From CAWCAW01 sp963793645 (GTDB lineage Bacteria; Actinomycetota; Acidimicrobiia; Acidimicrobiales; UBA8190), in NCBI GenBank assembly GCA_963793645.1, contig CAWCAW010000002.1, positions 1-64,000 of the forward strand: a stretch of 64,000 nucleotides of DNA, in the 5' to 3' direction. How positions within the stretch are numbered: position 1 is the first letter of the stretch; every line of letters starts with the position of its first letter. The notes below the pieces were generated by a model. That model did no database searches, was not told the DNA's origin, and saw only the letters and a list, made by a program, of their open reading frames with translations. Position numbers and translations under genes: made by a program. Positions 8,760 to 17,670 of this stretch are shown here, piece by piece.

Positions 8760-10057
8760 CAGTCGTTGCCGCTGATCTCAGCCAGCAGGTCGGCGAACTT
8801 CACCTGGGCCGCCGCTCGCCGGGTGGGAACGTGCTCGGTGGGTGTCTCTGTCGGTGTGTAGGTCTTGAGGACCTGGCGCGCCACGGTGACTTTGTGGACC
8901 TCATCGGGACCGTCGTAGATGCGCGCGGCGCGGGCGGCCCGGTACATGTGCTCGAGGGGCAGGTCCGTGGAGAAACCCAACGACCCGTGCACCTGGATGG
9001 CGCGATCGATGACGTTGTAGAGCACGGTGGCGCCGTAGTACTTGATCATGGCGATCTCGACGCGCGCCGCGGCGGGGCCGTCGCGATCCATCTTCCAGGC
9101 CGCCTGCAACGTCATCAGACGCGCCGCGGTCATCTCGGCCTTGCTGTCGGCCACCCACTGCTGGACCATCTGCTTGTCCGACAGCAACGACCCATGGGCG
9201 TAACGAGACACGGCGCGCTCACACAGCATGTCGAAAGCGCGTTGCGATTGCCCCAACCACCGCATGCAATGGTGGATCCGGCCCGGGCCGAGGCGCTTCT
9301 GGGCGAGGCGGAAACCCTCCCCTTCCATGCCGATGAGGTTCTCGGCCGGCACCCGTACGTCGCGGTAGAGCACCTCGGCGTGCGCACCGATCTTGCCGTA
9401 ATGCGGAAAGGGGTCCTCCATGGTGGGCACGTCGCGCACCACGTCGACCCCGGGGGTGTCCGCCGGGACCAGGATCATCGAGCACCCCGCGTAGGGATGA
9501 ACATCGGGATTGGTCACACACATCACGATCAGGAAGTCGGCCACCGAGGCGTTGGAGGTGAACCACTTGTGGCCGTTGATGACCCACTCGTCGCCGTCGC
9601 GCACGGCCAGTGTCTTGATCAAGGTGGGATCGGCCCCCGCCCCGGGCTCCGTCATCGAGAAGGCGCTGCGCATCTTCCCCTCCAGCAGCGGCTCCAACCA
9701 CCGCTCGCGCTGCTCGACGCGCCCGGAGGCCTCGATACCTATGGCCAACAGCTCGGCGTTGCCCGAGTCGGGCGCGTTGTTGCCGAAGACCAGGGGGGCC
9801 AAAAACGAGCGGCCCAGGATCTCGTGCAGCAGGCCCAGGCGCACCTGCCCGAAGCCCATGCCGCCGAGCTCGGGAGGCAGATGCGCTGCCCACAGGCCCT
9901 GCGCCTTGACCTCTTGTTGGAGCGGACCCATGGCCGTGGCCAGCGCCGAGGTGTCGAGATCAAGGGTCTCGAGCGGCAGGATCTCGCTGTCGACCATGGC
10001 CCGTGCCCACTCGAGCTTGGCCTCATACTCGGGCTCGGTCTCGAAGTCCCACGCCAT
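8759..10057 (-). CDS. Acyl-CoA dehydrogenase
   Basis: A 432-residue FAD enzyme with the three-part acyl-CoA dehydrogenase layout: helical N-domain, a beta-domain with the signatures AFSMTEPGAGADPTLI and INGHKWFTSNA, and a helical C-domain ending near IQVHGSLGFSTDLPLEHMYR. It resembles the ACAD10/11-like group that carries a C-terminal RIYDGPDEVH motif. It would make an enoyl-CoA from a branched or long acyl-CoA and pass electrons to ETF. It is divergent from bioB with a 44-base gap and linked to the MBL-fold gene. It lacks a KstR-like site, so no link to the sterol genes is claimed. Confidence 0.85.
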   Translation of the reverse strand: MAWDFETEPEYEAKLEWARAMVDSEILPLETLDLDTSALATAMGPLQQEVKAQGLWAAHLPPELGGMGFGQVRLGLLHEILGRSFLAPLVFGNNAPDSGNAELLAIGIEASGRVEQRERWLEPLLEGKMRSAFSMTEPGAGADPTLIKTLAVRDGDEWVINGHKWFTSNASVADFLIVMCVTNPDVHPYAGCSMILVPADTPGVDVVRDVPTMEDPFPHYGKIGAHAEVLYRDVRVPAENLIGMEGEGFRLAQKRLGPGRIHHCMRWLGQSQRAFDMLCERAVSRYAHGSLLSDKQMVQQWVADSKAEMTAARLMTLQAAWKMDRDGPAAARVEIAMIKYYGATVLYNVIDRAIQVHGSLGFSTDLPLEHMYRAARAARIYDGPDEVHKVTVARQVLKTYTPTETPTEHVPTRRAAAQVKFADLLAEISGND

Positions 10058-10101
10058 GTCGGTTTGCCTCCTCTTCGTGGTCGGCCACTACCGTGGGCGC
10101 G

Positions 10102-11196
10102 ATGCCTGGCGACCACTCGGCGGCTTCCCGCCACCCCCTCACCGTACGGCGGCCGGAGCGTTGTCCGGTGACGCTGCCGGATCGGCTCAGCGCCTCGGAA
10201 GCGAAACGGAGGATAGCGGCGGCCGGCGTGGCCCTTCTCGACGAGCGTCGTCTGCTCAGCGAAGAAGAATTGGCAGCCCTCGCCATGGTGCCCGACGAGT
10301 CGGTGATGGGGCTCGCCGCTATCGCCCACGAGGTGCGACTGGCGTGGTGTGGCCCCGAGGTGGAGGTGGAGGGGATCCTCTCGGCCAAAACCGGCGGGTG
10401 CCCCGAGGACTGCCACTTCTGCTCGCAGTCGGCGCGCTTTGAGAGCCCGGTGAAGGCCACCGCCTTTCTCGATACCGACGAGGTCATCGCGGCGGCCACC
10501 GAAACAGCCCAGACCGGGGCCACGGAGTTCTGCATCGTGCTCGCCATCCGGGGACCCGACGAGCGCATCTTGGGCCGCATCATCGAGCTCGTCCCCCTCG
10601 TCAAAGAACGCACCGGCTTGAACGTGGCCGTCTCGGCCGGCATCCTCGACGCCGAGCAGGCACATCGCTTGGCCGAAGCCGGGGTGCACCGCTACAACCA
10701 CAACCTCGAAACGGCCCGCTCGCATTTCGGCCAGGTCGTCACCACCCACCAATGGGACGAACGCGAGGCCACATGCCGACTGGTGCGCGACGAAGGCATG
10801 GAGCTGTGCTGCGGCGCCTTGTTGGGTATGGGCGAGACCGACGCGCAGCGCGTCGAACTGCTCCTGCAACTCCGTGACGTCGAGCCCACAGAAGTGCCGT
10901 TGAATTTCTTGAACCCTCGCCCCGGCACTCCCCTCGGGGATCGTCCCATCGTGGGGGCGTGGGAGGCCATCCGGTGGATCGCCCTGTTCCGCCTTGCCCT
11001 ACCGTCTGTGATCCTTCGCTATGCCGGAGGACGTGAGGTCACCTTGCGCGATCTGCAGGCCATGGGCATGACAGCCGGCATCAACGCCATCATCGTGGGA
11101 AACTACCTGACCACCTTGGGCCGCTCCCCCGCCGAGGACCTGGCCATGCTCGAAGATCTCCGCATGCCGCTGGCGGCCATGGCGGCCGCCCTCTGA
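10102..11196 (+). CDS. bioB: Biotin synthase
   Basis: A 364-residue radical-SAM enzyme that inserts sulfur into dethiobiotin. The [4Fe-4S]/SAM motif is CPEDCHFC within KTGGCPEDCHFCSQSARF. The later BioB signatures include YNHNLET, GMELCCGALLGMGET and NFLNPRPGTPL, and the Arg of the second cluster region is in ILRYAGGREV. The ATG at 10102 is chosen; a GTG at 10168 is an alternative nearer to the conserved start. A zinc-ribbon gene like mycobacterial bsaP follows with a stop-start overlap, which is the expected neighbour in actinobacteria. No bioA, bioF or bioD is present here. Confidence 0.92.
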   Translation: MPGDHSAASRHPLTVRRPERCPVTLPDRLSASEAKRRIAAAGVALLDERRLLSEEELAALAMVPDESVMGLAAIAHEVRLAWCGPEVEVEGILSAKTGGCPEDCHFCSQSARFESPVKATAFLDTDEVIAAATETAQTGATEFCIVLAIRGPDERILGRIIELVPLVKERTGLNVAVSAGILDAEQAHRLAEAGVHRYNHNLETARSHFGQVVTTHQWDEREATCRLVRDEGMELCCGALLGMGETDAQRVELLLQLRDVEPTEVPLNFLNPRPGTPLGDRPIVGAWEAIRWIALFRLALPSVILRYAGGREVTLRDLQAMGMTAGINAIIVGNYLTTLGRSPAEDLAMLEDLRMPLAAMAAAL

Positions 11197-11372
11197 GCGA
11201 GACGGCCCACTGCACGGGGTGTGGGCGCCCGGTGTCGAGCTGCGCGGGATGCGGCCGGCCCCTTGACCCGCCTCGCTTCTGCCCACAATGCGGTCGGCGC
11301 ATGGCGGTGGCGGTGACTCCGGCCGGATTCACGGCCCGCTGCCGCAGCCACGGCGTGCTCGACCTCCGGTGA
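11193..11372 (+). CDS. bsaP: Small zinc-ribbon protein, likely biotin synthase auxiliary protein BsaP
   Basis: About 59 residues with four CxxC-type elements: CTGC, CAGC, then FCPQCGRRM, and a late Cys in ARCRSHG. It sits immediately after bioB, and its stop (TGA at 11370-11372) overlaps the GTG of the next gene, both signs of a real coupled gene. Mycobacterial BsaP (Rv1590) lies in the same place and is needed by BioB, probably for iron-sulfur cluster repair. No ATG, GTG or TTG is available at the right point; the frame opens with CTG in a CTGA overlap with the bioB stop, and a GTG lies 13 codons later. The start is therefore uncertain. The assignment rests on position and the Cys/CGRRM pattern. 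Confidence 0.7.
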   Translation: MSETAHCTGCGRPVSSCAGCGRPLDPPRFCPQCGRRMAVAVTPAGFTARCRSHGVLDLR

Positions 11373-12013
11373 GCGCTTCGGGCTCGTGGCGCGCTTCGGG
11401 CTCGTTGCCCATGTTCCCGCTGGGCACGGTGCTCCTCCCCCATGCCCCGATCGCCTTGCACGTTTTCGAAGACCGCTACCGGGCCCTCGTGCGCCACTGC
11501 CTGGCCGGCGACGGCAGCTTCGGAGTGGTGCTCATCTCGCGAGGATCGGAGGTGGGCGGCGGCGACCAGCGCGTCGCCCTGGGGACCGTGGCGCGGATCG
11601 AAATCGCCCAGGCGCTCGAGGACGGCCGGTGGGGGCTGGTGGCCCGGGGCACCTGTCGCATCCGGGTCCGGTCCTGGGTGGCCGACAACCCTTACCCGCG
11701 CGCCCTCGTCGAGGAGATCGACGAAGGGCCGTGGGATCCCGATCACGAGGCCTTGGCCTTGGCGCGCGCCGAGGTCACGCGGGCCCGAGTCCTGCTCTCC
11801 GAAATGGGCGAGGACACCAACGCGGATGCCAGCGACGTCGAGGACCAACCCGATGTCGAGCTGTGGCGGTTGTGCGCCCAGGCTCCGCTGGCCGTGGTCG
11901 ACCACCAGCGTTTGCTCGAAGCCGACCACCACGGGGCGCGCTTGGATCTGCTGCGCCGACTCTGTGGTGAGCTCACCGACGACCTGGCCCGCTATTTCGG
12001 TGGCGCCGGCTGA
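11369..12013 (+). CDS. LON N-terminal-domain protein
   Basis: A 214-residue stand-alone Lon substrate-binding (LAN) domain without ATPase or protease parts. The start of the domain is LPMFPLGTVLLPHAPIALHVFEDRYRALV, here cut to the diagnostic pieces PLGTVLLPH and HVFEDRYR. The GTG start overlaps the stop of the upstream zinc-ribbon gene (GTGA), so it belongs to the bioB transcript. An upstream in-frame ATG at 11288 would overlap the bsaP-like gene heavily and is rejected. Such proteins may bind substrates or act as cereblon-like adaptors; the role is unproven. Confidence 0.75.
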   Translation: MSASGSWRASGSLPMFPLGTVLLPHAPIALHVFEDRYRALVRHCLAGDGSFGVVLISRGSEVGGGDQRVALGTVARIEIAQALEDGRWGLVARGTCRIRVRSWVADNPYPRALVEEIDEGPWDPDHEALALARAEVTRARVLLSEMGEDTNADASDVEDQPDVELWRLCAQAPLAVVDHQRLLEADHHGARLDLLRRLCGELTDDLARYFGGAG

Positions 12014-12025
12014 TGGTGCTTCAGC

Positions 12026-12499
12026 TCAGGAACTGACGACGGCCGCCGATCGGGTGCGGAGTTTTTCGTAACAAGCGCGTACCAGCCGGGCGGTGTCGAA
12101 CTCCTCGGCGATGTAGCGACCAAGGAGCTCGCCGGAGCGGATGTCGATGGTGTGGTCCTTGAAGATGTCGTCGAAGTAATCGAGCGCGCCGCCTTTTCCT
12201 TCCGGCTGGACGAGCCCGAAATACTCGAGCTTCTCGAGATCGCTTCGATCCGAGGCCGCCACCTCGAGCTCTTCGGCTTCTTTGGGATCCTCATGCACCC
12301 GCACCGTGTACCCGAGCTCGTCGACGCGCCGGGCGAAGCTCATGGAGTGCTCGGCTTCGCGTGCCGCCACGGTACGCAGGAGGGACTGCACCTCGAGGTC
12401 CGTGGTGGTCTCGATCCACACCCTCAGATACCGATTCGTCCTGGCCTCGCCCACGGCGATGCCGTTGAGCAGGCTGAGGTAGCTGGGCTTGTCGGACAT
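12026..12499 (-). CDS. Ferritin-like (rubrerythrin-type) four-helix protein
   Basis: A 157-residue all-helical protein. Helix one carries GEARTNRYLRVWIE, helix two EAEH in AAREAEHSMSFARRVDELG, matching the E and ExxH metal ligands of ferritin-like carboxylate-bridged proteins. The C-terminal half (YFGLVQPEGKGGALDYFDDI) looks less conserved, and the second ExxH is not obvious, so di-metal binding may be incomplete. It is transcribed toward the LON-domain gene and divergently from ribC. A role in oxidative stress or iron handling is a family-level guess. Confidence 0.6.
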   Translation of the reverse strand: MSDKPSYLSLLNGIAVGEARTNRYLRVWIETTTDLEVQSLLRTVAAREAEHSMSFARRVDELGYTVRVHEDPKEAEELEVAASDRSDLEKLEYFGLVQPEGKGGALDYFDDIFKDHTIDIRSGELLGRYIAEEFDTARLVRACYEKLRTRSAAVVSS

Positions 12500-12561
12500 G
12501 ACCGGCTCCTTCTCTGGTACCCGAAACGATAGCCCCGGGCCAGCGTGGGAGAATCGGCGCC

Positions 12562-13044
12562 ATGGATCGCATCGGGGTGGTGGACACCATGTTCGCCCGT
12601 TATGACATGGGAGCCGAGGCCGTCGACGAGCTGAAGCAATGCGCCGGCTACGGCGAGCGCTTCGAGGTGCTCAGGCGCACGGTGCCGGGGATCAAGGACC
12701 TCGGGGTGGAGTGCAAGAGGCTCATCGAAAACGACGGCTGCGACATCGTGGTGGCCCTGGGCATGCCCGGCAAAGCCGCCATCGACCAAGTGTGCGCGCA
12801 TGAGGCCTCCCAGGGGACCATGCTGGCCCAGCTCCTCACCAATACGCATGTGCTCGAGGTCTTCGTGCACGAGAACGAAGAAGAAGACCCCGCCCTCCTC
12901 GCCGCGGTGTGCGTCGACCGGGCTCGCAAGCACGCCCGCAACGCCTACTGGATGTTGTACGAGCCCGAGCAGCTGACGCGCCGCGCCGGGCACGGCGTGC
13001 GCCAGGGCTACGGCGACGCCGGTCCGCTCGTGGCATCGCATTGA
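12562..13044 (+). CDS. ribC: Riboflavin synthase, archaeal type
   Basis: A 160-residue protein matching the archaeal riboflavin synthase (Methanocaldococcus RibC, a lumazine-synthase-like fold) along its whole length. Diagnostic runs are VVDTMFARYDM, RTVPGIKDLGVECKRL, CDIVVALGMPGKA, VCAHEASQGTMLAQLL, EVFVHENEEE and LTRRAGHGVRQGYGDAGP. It converts two 6,7-dimethyl-8-ribityllumazine molecules to riboflavin. This is not the trimeric RibE-type enzyme usual in bacteria. No other riboflavin genes are nearby. The relaxase gene ends only eight bases downstream. Confidence 0.88.
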   Translation: MDRIGVVDTMFARYDMGAEAVDELKQCAGYGERFEVLRRTVPGIKDLGVECKRLIENDGCDIVVALGMPGKAAIDQVCAHEASQGTMLAQLLTNTHVLEVFVHENEEEDPALLAAVCVDRARKHARNAYWMLYEPEQLTRRAGHGVRQGYGDAGPLVASH

Positions 13045-13051
13045 TCGTCAC

Positions 13052-14303
13052 CTAGCCCAGACCCATCCCCATGTCGTAGGCGCGCTGGCGGCCGCGCTCG
13101 GGTGCGTGCCCACGATTCATGCCCCGGGCCGCCAAGGCGCGCTGCAGAGCCGGCGCTTCGACGACAAAACGCCTCTCAGCCACACCGGGGCCGTCCCGAC
13201 CGCCCGCTCCGCCAAGCGGTGACAAGAACGGCAACAAACGATCAGCGGCATCCTCCACGGCGCGCGCCGGCACCGCGCTCGGGAGCACTTCGCACCAACG
13301 CCGCACCACGTCGCGAACGCGTGGCGGTGTCCCCCAAGGAAGCCTGGACCTCCGACGACAACGCCGTTGTCAGCGCCGATTGTTCGCCGACCAGGCGAGC
13401 CGGTATTCGCCCGAGCACGGCGTCGAGGCGACCGGGGCCCAGTCCAATGGCCGACGCTCGTGATTGCCACTCCGGGCGCAGTTGCTCCACCGTCACACTC
13501 GTGTCTTTGGGAGGGCGGGTGGCGTGCGAAGCGGCTTCGCTGGCCCGGCCCCCATGGCGTCCCCACTCAGCCAGCTGGGCCGCGATGGAGGCCGACCGTC
13601 GAGAGAACACACGACGTGCCTCGGGGCCGATGCCTTCGATATCGGCGCGCCCGCGATCAGGGGCACTCCAGGCCACACCCAAGCGACTCGTCAACTCGTG
13701 ACGGAGCTGCACGTGATAAAGCGCAGACGCAGCGCGGACGTGCGCATAGACGCCTCGCCCGTCGAGCGCACTCCACGTGCCATCAGCGCGGCCCAGGTTG
13801 GCCACCACCACGTGCGTGTGCAGGTGGGGGTCAAGATCTCGACTGGTGCGATGCACGAAGCCGGCGGCCGCCACGCCGTGAGCGGCGACAGGAACGCGAC
13901 CCGCGTCTTGCATGCGTCGAACGGCCAAGGCGTGGCGCTCGACATAGTCGAGGGCGCTGCCCACGGCGGCGTCGTGTCCGGCGCCGACCTGTTCGGCCAC
14001 ATCGGCATCGCCCAAGGCGTGCAGCATGCTGACGGACTTCGGAGCGCTGAAGGTGAGATCGAAGCCGGCCACCTGCACCCGGTGATGGGTCAGCCCCAGC
14101 ATCTCTCCGGTGCGCGGTGCGGCCCCGCCGAGCACGGCTTCGAGATCAGGTCCGGCCACGGTGCCGGTCAACCCGAGGTCGCCGCGGCCTCGACCGACCC
14201 AACGCCCCGGCGCCTCGATGCCGGGGTGCCGGTCATCACCGGTCACGTCCAAGTAATAGGAGTGTCCTCCGCTTCGGACCTTCCCCACCCGCAGCACGCG
14301 CAC
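13052..14303 (-). CDS. MobF/TrwC-type relaxase without helicase, one frameshift
   Basis: The N-terminal 330 residues form a TrwC-like relaxase domain: catalytic tyrosine pair in SGGHSYYLDV, the conserved FDLTFSAPKSVSMLHALGD, and the metal-binding three-His motif DPHLHTHVVVAN. Near 13310 the frame shifts by one base and the protein goes on in another frame (VVRRWCEVLPSAVPARAVED) to 13052, giving about 416 residues in all. The helicase half of classical MobF relaxases is absent. The gene is wedged between ribC and the stump of an ABC ATPase gene. It would nick an oriT to start conjugal transfer; no other transfer genes are visible, so it is probably a relic or a mobilisation gene. Confidence 0.8.
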
Positions 14304-14329
14304 CTCCGAGGTGCACCGTGCGCCGGCAA

Positions 14330-14497
14330 GGTGACGGGGACTTTGCCGAGCTCCTCGCCCGTGGTGAGGTGGGAGACCCCACCTTGCCGGTCAGCCTCGA
14401 AGAACTCGCTCTGGCTTACCTGCGCGAGCCCAGCGCCGCCTCCCTACCCGGACCGGCACGCGCCCGACGACACGAAGCGACGGAGGTGGCCCGATGA
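14330..14497 (+). pseudogene. ABC transporter ATP-binding protein, C-terminal remnant
   Basis: About 55 residues ending in a TGA that overlaps the ATG of the next gene. The text matches the tail of ABC exporter ATPases, with the SLEELALAYLREP motif and a short Ala/Pro-rich end (SLPGPARARRHEA). The Walker A, Walker B and signature parts are missing. The frame continues leftward but antisense to the relaxase gene, without homology. The ATPase gene therefore appears to have been cut off at about 14304-14330 by insertion or recombination bringing in the relaxase. Confidence 0.65.
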
Positions 14498-14889
14498 CGA
14501 CACTGACCATTCCCGCCCCAGTGGGCCACGACGATTACCGGCCCGTGCCGTGGCGAAGGATGGCCTGGGTCATCTGGCGCCAGCACCGGCTCACGTTGGC
14601 CGCTGTTGTCCTAGTGCTCGGAGGGGCAGGCGTGTTCCACCTGATCACTGGTCACGAACTGGTCGGCGTCCAAGTAAACGGGTCCAGCGAATCGGTGGTG
14701 AAAGGTGCGACCGTGGGGCAAATGGGCCCCACCCAATATCTTCTCCACCACGGTTTCATGCAGTCGATGAGCTACCAGCCGGCCAGCCGGTTCTGGCCAT
14801 TCCAGTGGATCGAGGGCGGTTGGCTCTTGGCGCTCTCCCTCCTCCTCATGGCGACGGCCGTCTGGCTGGTGCACCGCCGAGCGGTTTGA
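14494..14889 (+). pseudogene. ABC-2 type permease, internally deleted remnant
   Basis: 131 residues, about half or less of a normal exporter permease. The N-terminus (WRRMAWVIWRQHRLTLAAVV) and first membrane helix look normal for ABC-2 permeases of actinobacteria. The C-terminus (FWPFQWIEGGWLLALSLLLM) looks like the last helix of the same family. The four or so middle helices are missing. It overlaps the ATPase remnant by four bases (ATGA), the usual operon form. With a truncated ATPase before it, this exporter is very unlikely to work. Confidence 0.6.
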
Positions 14890-15004
14890 TGGGGATTGCC
14901 GTCGGCTTAGCCGACCTCTCCCCCCTCGTCGAGGCCCCCGCCATGCCTGGCTGCAACCGGAAGGTTCATTTGACCCCTCTGGGAGACCCGAACGTCACCT
15001 GTGC

Positions 15005-15034
15005 TTGTCATTTTGTCAATTTGCAAGGTATCTA
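15005..15034 (+). promoter_or_regulatory. Putative sigma-70-like promoter for the large permease
   Basis: TTGTCA at 15005-15010 and TATCTA at 15029-15034, with 18 bases between, lie about 60 bases before the ATG of the permease. The stretch is AT-rich against a GC-rich background, which fits a promoter. No experimental support. Confidence 0.4.
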
Positions 15035-15095
15035 CCGGCTCAGCCTCTGCCCGTGCAGGTGGGGATCCCAGCACCACCACCCATAGCGTGCCCGC

Positions 15096-17670
15096 ATGGT
15101 GGCGCCCGGTCGCCACGTGTGCGACAACTGGGTTGCGATGGGACGGCTCGGGGAATCGGCTTGGCCGGGCGTGCGCCTCGCCTGGTACCGCTTTCGCACG
15201 ACCTTCTCACAACACGTGGGCGGGTACTTGGCCATCGTCGTACTGGTCGGGCTCGTAGGCGGCCTGGCCCTGGGATCGATGGCGGCGGCACGGCGCACGG
15301 CGTCCTCCCCGGCGGTCTATTTCGGCGGCAGCAATTTCTCGGACCTGATCGGGGCGTCCGGTGTTCTCAACCCGACGATCGGCCTGAACTCCGGGTGGGA
15401 CCCGGCCCTGGTCGGGAAGATCTCCCGCTTGCCGTACGTAAAGCAGGTCCAGAGCCAAGCCGGTATCGACTTCCTCCCGTTGAACAGCAGCGGCAAACCC
15501 CTCTATGCCCCGAACTTCTATCCGCCCGCGGCGGGCAACGGCTACGGAAGCGTGGACGGCCTGTTCTTCGACCAGGACCGGGTGACCGTCACAAAAGGTC
15601 ACCGGGCCGACCCCCGCCGGGCCGACGAGATCATGCTCACCGCCCAAGGGGCCAAAGCGCTCTACGTGCACGTCGGCGGCGTGTTACCCATCGGCGTCTA
15701 CACCAATGCCCAAACGCAATTGCCGGCGTTCGGCACCGCTGCTGTCGCTCCCTTGCGCATCGTTGACGAAAAGGTGGTCGGACTCTTCGTCTTTCCCACC
15801 ACCATCGTCGAGGACGACGTCGACATCGGCAGCGGTCCCAACAACCTCTTCACCCCGGCTCTCACGCGCCAGCTGCTGGCGTGCTGTGTGAACTACGCCG
15901 AAAGCGGGGTGCAGGTCGAAGGCGGAGCTCAGAATGTGCCCAGGGTGGCACGGGAGATTACCCATCTGATTCCGCCCGGTTTTCCCGGGTTCGTCACCGT
16001 GCAGTCGACTATCGCCAAAGCGCAGCGGGCCATAAAGCCTGAAGCGATCGCGCTCGGGGCTTTCGGCGGGATCGTCGCACTGGCGGCCCTCCTCATCGTC
16101 GCCCAGCTGATCAGCCGGGAGTTGCCGCGTCGCCGACGTGGACAGTCAGGTCATGCGGGCGCTGGGGGCGGGCCCGTCGGCGACCTTGGTCGACGGGCTC
16201 GACGGCATCCTCGTCGCACTGGTCCTCGGCGCGTTGGTGGCGGCCGCCGTGGCAGTAGCGCTCTCACCGTTGGCGCCATTGGGCCCGTTCCGCCCTTATT
16301 ATCCCGACCCCGGTGTGAGCTTCGACTGGAGCGTCCTCGGCTTCGGCGTCCTCGCCTTCATCGTCGTGCCCGCCGCGATGGCGACGTCCATCGGGTATCT
16401 GCGCTCGCCCCATCGCGAACTCCGTCGTCGGGGCTGGAACACCGATCGTCCCTCGTGCGCCTACAGCGCGGCGGGGCGGGCGGGTATGGGTGTGCCCGTC
16501 ACCACCGGCGTGCGTTTCGCCTTGGAGTCGGGATCCGGGCCGGGCAAGGCGGCGGTGCGATCCGCCATTCTCGGGTCGGGAATCGCCATGGTGGCTCTGG
16601 TGGCCACCGTCACCTTCGGCGCCAGCCTCAACTCTTTGGTCTCACACCCGGCCCTGTACGGCTGGAACTGGGACTACATGCTCGGGTCGACCAGCGACAT
16701 CCCCCAGCAGCAGGTGACGACGTTGCTCGAGCGCGACCGTTACGTGTCGCAGTGGGCGGGCATCTACACCACGTCCTTGCAAGTCGACGGGCTGGCCGTG
16801 CCCGTCATCGCCGAACGCCCGGGTGCGGCCATCCAGCCGCCCGTTCTTTCGGGTCACGGTCTCCAAGGCGCAGACCAGATCGTCATGGGCGCCGTCACGT
16901 TGGCGCAGCTCCATGAACATGTAGGGGGCACCGTCGTCATGACGACCGGGGTGACGCCGCCCACGCGCTTGCGTGTGGTGGGCACGGCGGCCATGCCCGC
17001 CATCGCCACCACCGGTGTGCAGCACACCGAAATGGGAACCGGCGCTGTTCTCGCCGCCCCACTCGTGCCCGACGTCGACCGCAATCCCTTCAACGTTCCC
17101 CTGGCGGGCCCTAATGACATCCTCGTGCGCATCCGCCCGGGCGCCGATCGGGCGGCGGCGACACGATCACTCGAGCAGATCGCCAAAGCCACGAGCAATA
17201 CCGCCAACTTCGGCGTCACCTTTACGGGGGTGCTGCGCCCGGCCGAGATCGTGAACTACCGCACTCTGGGCGCCACCCCGCTGATCCTGGGAGGCGGGTT
17301 GGCGGCAGGAGCAATCGCCGCGCTGGCACTGGCCCTGGTGGGGTCGGTCCGGTCTCGCCGTCGCGACCTGGCGCTGTTGAAGACACTCGGCTTCACCGGC
17401 CGTCAGCTGGCCGCCACCGTGGCATGGCAATCGACGGTGGCCGTGGCACTCGGGATGGTCGTCGGCGTCCCCCTCGGAATCGCCCTGGGCGGGTGGCTGT
17501 GGGACCTCTTCGCTCGCAACATCCACGCCGTCCCGTCACCGAGCGTTCCGGTGCTCTGGGTGACCTTGATTGTGGTGGGTGGCGTGGTCCTCGCCAACGT
17601 GGTGGCGTTCTTCCCAGGCCGCCTGGCGGCTCGCACCGAGACCGCCGTGCTGCTCCATCTGGATCAGTAA
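15096..17670 (+). CDS. Large FtsX-like ABC transporter permease, one frameshift
   Basis: Two halves in different frames join near 16124 into about 857 residues. The first half has an N-terminal membrane helix (YLAIVVLVGLVGGLALGSMA), a long extracellular domain and a membrane helix group (GGIVALAALLIVAQLISREL). The second continues with helices, another extracellular domain and a final three-helix FtsX/MacB block (GSVRSRRRDLALLKTLGFTG). An extra base in the CC run near 16125 explains the shift. No intact ATPase lies beside it. An ATG at 15138 is an alternative start. Such proteins move lipids or lipoproteins, or act as mechanotransmission permeases; the substrate is unknown. Confidence 0.75.

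Noticed and set aside
13052..17670. Prophage or complete integrative element
   Set aside because: Apart from the relaxase there is no integrase, coupling protein, replication or capsid gene, so only a relic can be claimed.
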